Position numbers and translations under genes: made by a program
Notes under the pieces: model-generated
Database searches by the model: none
What the model was told of the DNA's origin: nothing
The model's input: the letters and a program-made list of their open reading frames with translations, nothing else
Shown here: piece by piece, positions 16,408-24,213 of the stretch
Position numbering within the stretch: position 1 is the stretch's first letter
Layout: every line of letters starts with the position of its first letter
DNA from: Desulfamplus magnetovallimortis
Lineage (GTDB): Bacteria; Desulfobacterota; Desulfobacteria; Desulfobacterales; Desulfobacteraceae
NCBI RefSeq assembly: GCF_900170035.1
Contig: NZ_LT828540.1
Location: forward strand, 678,856-735,121
Length of the DNA stretch: 56,266 nt
Direction: 5' to 3'

Positions 16408-17781
16408 TTAAGGCTGTCCTTTCTTTTTAAAATATGTATCCACAAGGGTTTCAGCAAGCCCTGTATAACCGGCAGGCGTCAAGGTTCTCATACGTTCTTT
16501 AAATGGTTCAGGAATTTTCTGGAGGCCATTTACAAATTTTTCAAGTTCATCCTTTCCGATTCTGCGCCCACGGGTAAGCTCCTTTAGCCTCTCGTAGGGG
16601 TTTTCCTCTCCATAAACCCTCATGGCGGTCTGAAAGGGTTCAGCAAGAAGTTCAGGATTGGCATCAAGATCCTCTTCAAGTCGCTTCTCATCAATGGCAA
16701 TTTTGCCAAGTCCCCTTAAAGCACTTTTAAGACCAATCAAGTAATAACCAAAAAGCGAGCCAAGGCTTCTCAAGACTGTACTGTCACTCAAGTCCCTCTG
16801 GAAACGTGACTTTTGCAGCTTTACGGCAAGATGCTCCATCAAGGAGATGGCCACACCCATATTGCCTTCACTGTTTTCAAAGTCTATGGGGTTAACCTTG
16901 TGAGGCATTGTTGACGATCCGGTCTCTCCTTTTTTAAGCATCTGCCTGAAATAACCAAGGGAAATATATCCCCACATATCCCTGTCAAAATCCACAACAA
17001 CCGCTGCTGAACGAACCATTGCGTGTAGTATGTATGCAAGATATGCATTGGGGTTGATCTGTGTTGTGTAAATAAGAGGTTCAAGCCCGAGCTTATGTGA
17101 CAGAAATCTTTCTGAGGCAGCTATCCAGTCAATCTCGGGAAAAACAAAATAATGGGCATTATAATTGCCTGTGGCTCCATTGATTTTTGCCTGGATACTA
17201 CAGTTTTGTATCAACTCCCTTTCACGATCCAGCCGCCATGCAAAATTTATAAATTCCTTCCCTGCAGTTGTTGGTGTTGCAGGCTGGCCATGTGTACGTG
17301 ACATCATTGGTAGTGCTTTATATAATTTAGCTTTTTCCTCAATTTTCTCAATCAAAAGAGACAAGGATTCCAGCACCACCGCCCTTCCATCTTTAACCAT
17401 CATGGCATAGGCTGTGTTATTTATATCATCTGAAGTACATGCAAAATGAACCCATTCACGAATGGAAAGAAGGCCGACCTGTTCCAACTGTTCTTTTATA
17501 TAATACTCCACAGCCTTGACATCATGATTTGTGCTGCTCTCAATCTCTTTCACTCTGGATGCAGCCTTATGGTCAAAATTCTCCAAAATGGCATCAATTA
17601 AAGAGATTGCAGCCTCATCTATTTCAAACAGTTTCAGATCAGTGCTGAGAAACTTTAACCACTCTGTTTCCACATGAATTCTATACCTGATTAACCCATA
17701 TTCTGAAAAAATTTCCGTCAATGACTCAATTGCTTTTGAGTATCTGCCGTCAAGTACGGAAAGCGCTTTAAGTGATAGCAT
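16408..17781 (-). CDS. purB: Adenylosuccinate lyase
   Basis: 457 residues, close to the E. coli PurB length. It cleaves SAICAR and adenylosuccinate in purine synthesis. The fumarase/lyase signature GSSTMPHKVNPIDFEN lies near residues 285-300, with TSDD near 115 and SRTHGQPATPTTAGKE near 160 (the catalytic His region). The N-terminus LSVLDGRYSKA is the E. coli-type PurB start. CAGGAGA precedes the ATG. Single gene, no other pur genes nearby. Confidence 0.96.
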   Translation of the reverse strand: MLSLKALSVLDGRYSKAIESLTEIFSEYGLIRYRIHVETEWLKFLSTDLKLFEIDEAAISLIDAILENFDHKAASRVKEIESSTNHDVKAVEYYIKEQLEQVGLLSIREWVHFACTSDDINNTAYAMMVKDGRAVVLESLSLLIEKIEEKAKLYKALPMMSRTHGQPATPTTAGKEFINFAWRLDRERELIQNCSIQAKINGATGNYNAHYFVFPEIDWIAASERFLSHKLGLEPLIYTTQINPNAYLAYILHAMVRSAAVVVDFDRDMWGYISLGYFRQMLKKGETGSSTMPHKVNPIDFENSEGNMGVAISLMEHLAVKLQKSRFQRDLSDSTVLRSLGSLFGYYLIGLKSALRGLGKIAIDEKRLEEDLDANPELLAEPFQTAMRVYGEENPYERLKELTRGRRIGKDELEKFVNGLQKIPEPFKERMRTLTPAGYTGLAETLVDTYFKKKGQP

Positions 17782-17800
17782 AGTTTATTTCTCCTGATTT

Positions 17801-17884
17801 TTTATATGAAAGTCCCCGCAAATGGCTGTTTTCATAAAGACTTTCATCTCTTCGATTGTGGCGGGAATCCGCCATGTACGTTAT
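17801..17884 (-). repeat. Family B hairpin repeat, copy B4
   Basis: Reverse-strand copy: TATATGAAAGTCC at the left and GGCGGGAATCCGCCATGTACGTTATT at the right in plus-strand reading. Both small stems are intact. It lies just upstream of purB. Confidence 0.7.
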
Positions 17885-17900
17885 TCAAAAGTTTACCTAA

Positions 17901-17926
17901 CCCCCTCTCCATGACTGGAGAGGGGG
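17901..17926. repeat. Perfect 10-bp hairpin
   Basis: CCCCCTCTCC-ATGACT-GGAGAGGGGG. The left part resembles the C-rich core of repeat F, so it may be a compact F relative. It lies between the divergent purB and the second kinase. A B-like fragment (ending in AGAAAGCCTCC) follows to about 17995. Confidence 0.6.
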
Positions 17927-18076
17927 AGTTACTAAGGACTTTCATCATTCGTTGTTATGCCCTCGCAATCATGAGGATTTATTAGAAAGCCTCCATTTTG
18001 AGTATATGAAAATCTACACAAATAATCTCCTACAAGAGAAGTCATGGACATTTATATCATATTTTAATAAAATCAT

Positions 18077-18106
18077 TTGACAAAAAGAGTATTTCTCTAA
18101 TAATAA
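18077..18106 (+). promoter_or_regulatory. Probable sigma-70 promoter of the REC-kinase gene
   Basis: TTGACA at 18077-18082, 18 nt, then TAATAA at 18101-18106, in AT-rich sequence 116 nt before the kinase ATG. Consensus match only. Confidence 0.5.
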
Positions 18107-18221
18107 TTTTTTTACAGTTTCATGAAAATCAAAGATTGACAAAGCATTTTTCTGGAAAAACAGAAAAACAGTTATTTCCTACTCATTCCCAAATCTCCTG
18201 GAAGGATCTATAGACAAAATT

Positions 18222-19934
18222 ATGCAAAATCATTCAGACAGCAATACTATTATATTTGCGGAAGAGAACTCATCCTTGCATAAAGAGACAAATCCTGCTT
18301 GGAAAATTCTGATTGTAGATGATGAGCAGGATGTTCACTACATAACTGAAAAAGCCCTTGAAAATTTCACCTATGAAAAACGCCCTATCTTTTTTTACCA
18401 TAGTTACTCAGCCGCAGAGGCAGGAGAACTGCTGCAAAAACACTCTGATATTGCTCTCATTCTCCTTGATGTAACATTAGAAACAGACGACGCAGGACTT
18501 AAACTCATTCACCAAATCAGAAAAAAACTGAACAACAGTATTACACAGATTGTAATACGTACAGGCCAGCCAGGCCAAGCCCCTGAGCAAAAAGTCATAG
18601 AAGATTACGACATAAATGACTACAGACTCAAAACAGAACTTACATCCCAGAAACTCTATACCGTTGTAACTGCATCTCTTCGTTCCTACAGCCTGAAATT
18701 CACACTGCAAAAAGAGCTTGAACAACGGAGAAAAGCTGAAAAAGAGAAAGAAAAACTGCTTTTCAGCCTGAAAGAGGCACAGCGCCTTGAAGCACTTGGC
18801 ACCCTTGCCGGCGGTATTGCCCACGATTTCAACAACATCCTTGGTTCCATACTTGGGTATGCACAACTGCTTCAGATGGATATCAGCGAAAATGAGAAGG
18901 GAATGCGATACACCCAGCAAATCATTAACGGATGCAACCGAGCCAAGAACCTCACCCTTCAAATCCTTGAATTCAGCCGTCAAAAAGAATCAGATAACGC
19001 TTCAAAGATACCCATTCTTGCCTCTGCAATGGTAAAGGAGAAGGTAAAACTTCTACAGGCTTCAATTCCCTCATCCATGAAAATCAGGACACAGATACAA
19101 AAAGATACAGGCTATATTCTTGCATCCCCCACACAGATCCATCAGGTAATAATGAATCTCTCCACCAATGCCCTCCAGGCCATGAAAGAGGAAAACCAGG
19201 GAACACTTACAATCGGCATGGAAAATATCACTCTTACCCCTTTAAATGCTGAGGAATTTGTTGAGCTTGACCTGCCCCATGGAGAGTATGTTACCATCTT
19301 TGTTGAAGATGATGGAAAGGGTATGATGCCTGGCACCAAGGACAAAGTTTTTGACCCTTATTTTACTACAAAAACAGGGGGGGATGGTACCGGACTTGGC
19401 CTCTCTGTTGTTCATGGCATTATTAAACGATGCAAAGGCGGTATCAAAGTGGATAGTACCCCTGACAAAGGTACACGTATTACCCTCTATTTTCCCAAAC
19501 ATATCCGCGAAAACAAACAAAAAACTTCTGATACACTCCTCATTCAGCAAGGTGAAGGCAAGGTGCTTTTTGTTGATGATGAGCAAATGCTTGTTGATCT
19601 CGGAAAAATGATGCTTGAAAAGCTTGGTTACCAGGCTGTTGCACTTAAATCTCCACAAAATGCACTGGAAATCATTAAGAAAAATCCCAAAGGTTTTGAC
19701 ATTGTAATTACAGATTTGACCATGCCAGATATTCAGGGAACCCAGCTTGCAGAAAAAATCAAGTCAATATCCCCTACTCTTCCTGTTGTCCTTATTACAG
19801 GTTTCAGTGATATCACCACTGCTGAAAAAGTCAATTCAGAGTTTATTGATGCTGTTCTCTCAAAGCCTCTGTCAATAAATGCACTTGCCTTGATACTTCA
19901 AAAATTCATTCGCGGAAATAAAAAAACAGTATAG
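18222..19934 (+). CDS. Hybrid histidine kinase, REC-HisKA-HATPase-REC
   Basis: 570 residues. The first receiver (about 27-160) has DD at 33-34, phospho-acceptor Asp83 in LILLDVTLE, and the DYDINDYRLKTELT ending typical of receivers linked to DUF3369-type regulators. A coiled coil (about 165-195) leads to HisKA with His201 in GGIAHDFNN and HATPase with VEDDGKGM and GDGTGLGLSVVHG. The second receiver (about 440-565) has Asp498 in VITDLTMPD and Lys in SKPL. No membrane segment. A receiver at each end suggests it is itself controlled by another kinase. The start is set by the ATG at 18222, with only a weak GGAAGG upstream. Confidence 0.92.
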   Translation: MQNHSDSNTIIFAEENSSLHKETNPAWKILIVDDEQDVHYITEKALENFTYEKRPIFFYHSYSAAEAGELLQKHSDIALILLDVTLETDDAGLKLIHQIRKKLNNSITQIVIRTGQPGQAPEQKVIEDYDINDYRLKTELTSQKLYTVVTASLRSYSLKFTLQKELEQRRKAEKEKEKLLFSLKEAQRLEALGTLAGGIAHDFNNILGSILGYAQLLQMDISENEKGMRYTQQIINGCNRAKNLTLQILEFSRQKESDNASKIPILASAMVKEKVKLLQASIPSSMKIRTQIQKDTGYILASPTQIHQVIMNLSTNALQAMKEENQGTLTIGMENITLTPLNAEEFVELDLPHGEYVTIFVEDDGKGMMPGTKDKVFDPYFTTKTGGDGTGLGLSVVHGIIKRCKGGIKVDSTPDKGTRITLYFPKHIRENKQKTSDTLLIQQGEGKVLFVDDEQMLVDLGKMMLEKLGYQAVALKSPQNALEIIKKNPKGFDIVITDLTMPDIQGTQLAEKIKSISPTLPVVLITGFSDITTAEKVNSEFIDAVLSKPLSINALALILQKFIRGNKKTV

Positions 19935-19948
19935 TTTTGATAAAAAAC

Positions 19949-19990
19949 TTGACAAATCCCCTCATTTTTAGAATTCTTATTCTAAAAATG
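19949..19990. promoter_or_regulatory. TTGACA box overlapped by a 12-bp palindrome
   Basis: TTGACA (19949-19954) is followed by CATTTTTAGAAT-TCTT-ATTCTAAAAATG (19963-19990), a perfect 12-bp inverted repeat covering where a -10 box would fall. That is the geometry of a repressor operator for the acyl-CoA dehydrogenase gene. It could instead be the kinase terminator, with a T-run beginning about 9 nt later. Confidence 0.45.
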
Positions 19991-20023
19991 ATAACGCTGT
20001 TTTTTTTTATAATTTCAATTTAT

Positions 20024-20123
20024 GATGAAGCTGTAAAAAGTCCGATTACGAAAATTTTTCAGTCATAACCCACTGTAATTATAAATAGCGATTTTGGTAT
20101 TTCCGACTTTTTATAAGACCATC
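20024..20123 (+). mobile_element. Family D MITE, copy D2 (100 bp)
   Basis: Begins GATGAAGCTGTAAAAAGTCC, ends GACTTTTTATAAGACCATC. Perfect 7-bp duplication AATTTAT at 20017-20023 and 20124-20130. It lies between the palindromic control region and the acyl-CoA dehydrogenase ribosome site, so it is part of that gene's 5' leader. Confidence 0.9.
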
Positions 20124-20141
20124 AATTTATGGGAGACGAGC

Positions 20142-21839
20142 ATGAAAATTCTTAACACCAAAACAGAGACATTTGATCATCTTGACCCTGAATCCAGAGA
20201 GATCATGAAAAAAACCATTAACTTTTTTGAGACAAAAGGAAAAGAAAAGCTCAAATTTGATTACCATAACAAGGTGTGGTATGCTGATTTTCTGAATTTT
20301 GTTAAAGAAGAAAAGATATTCTCAAAACTTTTAACACCAGCCCAGTATGGCGGTGAAGGATGCAGGTGGGATACCACAAGAAATTGTGATTTCAATGAGA
20401 TTCTGGGATTTTATGGTCTTCCTTACTGGTACACATGGCAGGTAACCATTCTTGGACTTGGCCCCATATGGATGGGTACAAATGAGGAGTTGAAAAAAGA
20501 GACGGCAAAGCGACTTGAAAAAGGTGAAATTTTTGCATTTGGTCTTTCTGAAAAAGAGCATGGTGCTGATCTCTACTCATCTGAAATGATGCTTACAGAG
20601 TTGCCCGACGGAACTTTTGTTGCTGATGGAGGTAAGTATTACATTGGAAATGCCAACGAGGCAGGTCTTGTTTCTGTTTTTGCCAAGGACTCAGACACGG
20701 AAGAGTATGTATTTTTTACAGCCGATCCTAAGCATGAAAACTATGAACTTGTAAAAAATATCATCAGCAACCAGTCCTATGTTGCAGAGTTCGGACTTCA
20801 TGCCTATCCTGTAAAACAATCTGATATCCTCTCCAGGGGTGAACATGCATGGGATTGTGCCCTTAACACCATCAATGTTGGTAAATATAATCTTGGATGG
20901 GCATCCATAGGTATATGCAGCCATGCTTTTCTTGAAGGTCTGAATCACGCTGCACATCGCAATCTTTACGGAAAATATGTGACTGAATTTCCCCATGTAC
21001 AGCAGCTTATGACAGATGCATGGACAAGACTTCTGGCAATGAAACTTTTTGCAAGAAGAAATGCAGATTATATGAGAACAGCATCAAAGGAAGACCGCAG
21101 ATATCTTCTTTTCAACCCCCTGACAAAAATGAAAGTGACCACCCAGGGAGAAGAGGTAATAAACCTTATCTGGGATGTAATAGCTGCAAAGGGTTTTGAA
21201 AAAGATACCTACTTTGAGATGGCCGGCATTGAGATAAGAGGACTTCCAAAACTTGAAGGTACTGTCCATGTTAACATGGCTCTTATTGTAAAATTCATGG
21301 CAAATTACCTTTTTGCACCGGCAGAACTTCCTGAGATACCTGCAACTGATGCTCCTGCCAACGATGATTTCCTTTTTGACCAGGGCGCTACAAAAGGCCT
21401 TGGAAAAACACTTTTCCATGACTTTGAAAAAGCCTATTCAAGTATTGATCTGCCAAATGTTAAAATATTCAGGGAACAGATTGCAACATTGAAAGAGCTT
21501 CTCCTGAATGCTCCTCCGGAAAAAGAGCAGACAAAAGATATTGATTTTCTTCTTATTCTTGGAGAGCTTTTTGCCGTTGTTCCCTATGGTCAGCTTATCA
21601 TTGAAAATGCACTTTTAAGAGATGTTGAGTCTGATATTGTGGATCAGATATTTGATTTCATGATCCGTGATTTTTCAAAACATGCTCTTCAGCTCTATTC
21701 AAAGAGCAGCAGCACAGAAAAACAGATGGAATATGCCCTTAAAATTATTCGTAAACCTCAACAGAACAAAGAACGTTTCAACCGTGTATGGGAAAACCAT
21801 GTTCTCTCCCTTAAAGACACCTATGAAATGAATAAATGA
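20142..21839 (+). CDS. Acyl-CoA dehydrogenase family protein
   Basis: 565 residues from the ATG at 20142, with GGGAGACG 6-7 nt upstream. An ATG 16 codons earlier would lie inside element D2. The ACAD core is clear: LTPAQYGGEG (about 60-70), FGLSEKEHGADLYSSEM (about 127-143, FAD/substrate strand), then the helical C-domain with VGKYNLGWASIGICSHAFLEG (about 243-265). It is longer than the usual 380-400 residues because of a C-terminal extension (about 420-565) of helical character. FAD flavoenzyme, cytoplasmic; electrons normally go to ETF. Substrate unknown. Confidence 0.85.
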   Translation: MKILNTKTETFDHLDPESREIMKKTINFFETKGKEKLKFDYHNKVWYADFLNFVKEEKIFSKLLTPAQYGGEGCRWDTTRNCDFNEILGFYGLPYWYTWQVTILGLGPIWMGTNEELKKETAKRLEKGEIFAFGLSEKEHGADLYSSEMMLTELPDGTFVADGGKYYIGNANEAGLVSVFAKDSDTEEYVFFTADPKHENYELVKNIISNQSYVAEFGLHAYPVKQSDILSRGEHAWDCALNTINVGKYNLGWASIGICSHAFLEGLNHAAHRNLYGKYVTEFPHVQQLMTDAWTRLLAMKLFARRNADYMRTASKEDRRYLLFNPLTKMKVTTQGEEVINLIWDVIAAKGFEKDTYFEMAGIEIRGLPKLEGTVHVNMALIVKFMANYLFAPAELPEIPATDAPANDDFLFDQGATKGLGKTLFHDFEKAYSSIDLPNVKIFREQIATLKELLLNAPPEKEQTKDIDFLLILGELFAVVPYGQLIIENALLRDVESDIVDQIFDFMIRDFSKHALQLYSKSSSTEKQMEYALKIIRKPQQNKERFNRVWENHVLSLKDTYEMNK

Positions 21840-21851
21840 AAAAATAAAACA

Positions 21852-21988
21852 TTGACAAAACCTCAGCAGTTAAAGTATTTTAACTCAACTTTTGTTTGAT
21901 ACTGTTTGTAAATAAAAAACAGCCACTTAAGACAATGAAACGGTTAATTATTCATTCCGTTTTTTATCTGTGTGGCTGTTCCCCTTTT
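21852..21988 (+). ncRNA. Candidate short transcript: promoter, operator-like palindrome and terminator
   Basis: TTGACA (21852-21857), 18 nt, then TATTTT (21876-21881), with a 7-bp palindrome AGTTAAA-GTAT-TTTAACT (21868-21885) over the -10 box. A nested hairpin follows: outer AACAGCCAC/GTGGCTGTT (21918-21926, 21972-21980), inner AAACGG/CCGTTT, then CCCCTTTT. Transcription from here would give an RNA of about 100 nt. Alternatives are an attenuator for the IHF-like gene, or simply the dehydrogenase terminator. Confidence 0.3.
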
Positions 21989-22074
21989 ATAACGGCCATA
22001 GCAGAACTAATCTGCCACAAAGAAACATGAAAGTCGTTGTATGTTAGCATGTTATGGAGACTTTCTAATAAAAC
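21989..22074 (+). repeat. Family B hairpin repeat, copy B5
   Basis: A divergent unit with AATCTGCCAC in the left part and GAAAGTC...GACTTTC at the right, ending TTTCTAATAAA. It fills most of the gap before the IHF-like gene. Confidence 0.6.
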
Positions 22075-22165
22075 TTTGTGTGAACAACACTCTGATCAAG
22101 GCTAATAATGAAAAAAAGGGATTTTTTTAACATCAAAACCATAACTGGCTGCAGGAGGCATTTTC

Positions 22166-22447
22166 ATGGCATTGACCAAGACAGAAATTACAGAAAAGAT
22201 TCAAAAAAAACTTAATATTTCAAGGAACACATCCTATAACATAATGGAAGATTTCCTTGAGATCATTAAAAAGAGTCTGGAACAGGGAGAGGATGTCATG
22301 ATAAGCGGATTTGGAAAATTTTGCGTTAACGAAAAAAAATCCCGTAAGGGAAGAAATCCAGCCACAAACGAAGAGATGAAATTACCTGCAAGACGTGTTG
22401 TTACTTTCAAGTGTTCAGGCAAACTGAGAAACCTTATTAACCAATAG
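22166..22447 (+). CDS. ihfA: Integration host factor/HU-family DNA-binding protein, IHF-alpha-like
   Basis: 93 residues. This is a dimeric, minor-groove DNA-bending protein. The N-terminal helices are followed by the GFGKFCVNEKKSRKGRNPAT arm signature (about 49-68) with the Pro that intercalates DNA, then RRVVTFKCSGKL. The RxGRNPATxEEM and RRVVTFK features favour the IHF-alpha side over HU, but the family split is not certain from one sequence. AGGAGG lies 7 nt before the ATG. The Ste24-type protease follows after 16 nt and is probably co-transcribed. Confidence 0.8.
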   Translation: MALTKTEITEKIQKKLNISRNTSYNIMEDFLEIIKKSLEQGEDVMISGFGKFCVNEKKSRKGRNPATNEEMKLPARRVVTFKCSGKLRNLINQ

Positions 22448-22463
22448 TTGAGATATTTTTGTC

Positions 22464-23711
22464 ATGTCTTTTGAAGGAACCCTGATCACAGCCATTATTC
22501 TGACAACCCTATTATTTGAGTTGATACTCAATATCACTGCTGAATACCTCAATATAGCCAAGATAACACCGAATCTTCCGGATGAATTCAATGACTATTA
22601 TGACCAGGAGCGATATGAAAAATCCCAGGAGTATCTTAGGGTATGTACAAAATTTGGCTTTATTACAACTATGACTGACCTTCTGTTTTTTTTGTGTTTC
22701 TGGTTCCTTAAAGGATTTGATGTCGTTGACACAGTGGTAAGAAACCTTGGTCAGGGTCCTGTGGTAACAGGTCTTGCATATATCGGAACATTGTTGATTC
22801 TCAAGGGAATAATATCTCTTCCATTTTCAATCTATTCAACATTTGTAATTGAAGAGAGATTTGGTTTCAACAAAACAACGCCACTACTTTTTATTAAAGA
22901 TCTTGTAAAATCCATTGTGATATCAGCAATTCTTGGCTCCATTATAATTGGTGCCATACTTGCTTTCCTTGAATCTGCTGGAGAATGGGCGTGGATCATA
23001 TGCTGGGGTGTATCAACCATCTTCATTCTGGCTGTTCAATATATTGTTCCCACCTGGATTATGCCACTTTTCAACAAATTTACACCACTTGAAGAGGGTG
23101 AGCTTAAACACGCCATTCTCAACTATGCTGACAATGTCGGATTTCCTGTTAGTAACATATTTGTAATGGATGGTTCAAAACGCAGTACCAAGGCCAATGC
23201 CTTTTTTACAGGTTTCGGGAAAAACAGGAGAATTGCTCTCTTTGACACCCTGATAGAAAACTACTCCACTGAAGAACTTCTGGCTATAATTGCCCATGAA
23301 ATTGGTCATTACAAAAAAAAGCATATACAAAAGCGAATGATAACAGGTATTCTTCAAATGGGTGTTATCTTTTTCCTGATATCTGTTTTCATCTCATACC
23401 AGGGTCTTTTTGATGCATTTTTCATGACTGAAACCTCAATATATGCAGGGCTTATATTTTTCAGTATGCTCTTTTCTCCAATTGACATGATAATCTCGGT
23501 TATAATGCAGTTTTTATCAAGAAAAGATGAGTATGAAGCAGACCGATTTGCAGTTAAGACAACAGGTCTTGGTACCCCCATGAAAAGTGCCCTTAAAAAA
23601 CTCTCTGTTCAAAACCTGTCAAATCTTAATCCCCACCCTTTTTATGTTTTCCTTAACTACTCCCATCCACCCATCATGAACCGCCTTAAAGCAATTTCAG
23701 AATCTGTCTGA
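22464..23711 (+). CDS. M48-family (Ste24/CAAX-type) membrane metalloprotease
   Basis: 415 residues. The zinc motif is HEIGH (IIAHEIGHYKKKH, about residues 275-287), with the third ligand Glu in the later SRKDEYEADRFAV block (about 353). Several hydrophobic segments flank the catalytic domain, and the N-terminal region with EERFGFNKTT matches the Ste24 branch more than HtpX. Inner membrane, catalytic site towards the cytoplasm by family precedent. In bacteria this branch is thought to act in membrane-protein quality control. The ribosome site before the ATG is weak, consistent with coupling to the gene 16 nt upstream. Confidence 0.88.
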   Translation: MSFEGTLITAIILTTLLFELILNITAEYLNIAKITPNLPDEFNDYYDQERYEKSQEYLRVCTKFGFITTMTDLLFFLCFWFLKGFDVVDTVVRNLGQGPVVTGLAYIGTLLILKGIISLPFSIYSTFVIEERFGFNKTTPLLFIKDLVKSIVISAILGSIIIGAILAFLESAGEWAWIICWGVSTIFILAVQYIVPTWIMPLFNKFTPLEEGELKHAILNYADNVGFPVSNIFVMDGSKRSTKANAFFTGFGKNRRIALFDTLIENYSTEELLAIIAHEIGHYKKKHIQKRMITGILQMGVIFFLISVFISYQGLFDAFFMTETSIYAGLIFFSMLFSPIDMIISVIMQFLSRKDEYEADRFAVKTTGLGTPMKSALKKLSVQNLSNLNPHPFYVFLNYSHPPIMNRLKAISESV

Positions 23712-23745
23712 GAAAAGGGCATTTTTCATATCAACTCAAAAGTAG

Positions 23746-23857
23746 TTTACACTTTGGGGAAATATTGAACCCTGATTAAAGGATTTAAGGATTAACATGA
23801 TTTAAAAATCAGGTTAATCCCTTAATCATGAAAATCATGGTTCAGAAAAAGTGCAAA
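23746..23857. repeat. Family G element, copy 3 (112 bp)
   Basis: TTTACACTTT at the left and AAAGTGCAAA at the right. Inside is a second imperfect inverted repeat based on GAACCCTGATTAA and AATCATGGTTC, similar to the core of family A. It sits in the convergent gap between the protease and the FtsB-like gene and could act as a transcript end. Confidence 0.6.
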
Positions 23858-23895
23858 CCGATAAATGAAACATGCCGAACAAAGCTTGCCAAATT

Positions 23896-24204
23896 TCAAG
23901 GTGTGTTTTCAGAGGGCTGCTTTACATCCTGAAATCTGAAAACCAGTTCATCCTCTGCAAGCATTCCGAGTTCGTGCCTTGCAATGTGTTCAATATAGCT
24001 TAAATCACTTTTAAGGCGCTCAATTTTCAGCTCAACATCTTGATTTTCAGCCTCAATCATCCTACTTTCATTAATCATGAGTTGTTCTTCAGCGTTAAGC
24101 TGCCTTTGATCCAGATAACCATTTTTACCGTAAAGAATCAGAAAAGCCAGAATAACCAATAAAGTAACAGCTCCAAAAAATAGTGATCTGTATAAAATAC
24201 TCAA
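23896..24204 (-). CDS. ftsB: FtsB/DivIC-family septum formation protein
   Basis: 102 residues: a short cytoplasmic start, one membrane helix (about 8-26), then a coiled coil (about 35-70) and the family IEHIARHELGM motif (about 71-82) close to the end. FtsB proteins link FtsL and FtsQ in the divisome. The gene lies 9 nt after murJ on the same strand. FtsB-like proteins are hard to tell from other short septum initiators, but length, topology and the ARxELGM motif agree. Confidence 0.78.
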   Translation of the reverse strand: MSILYRSLFFGAVTLLVILAFLILYGKNGYLDQRQLNAEEQLMINESRMIEAENQDVELKIERLKSDLSYIEHIARHELGMLAEDELVFRFQDVKQPSENTP

Positions 24205-24213
24205 TTTTGCAAA

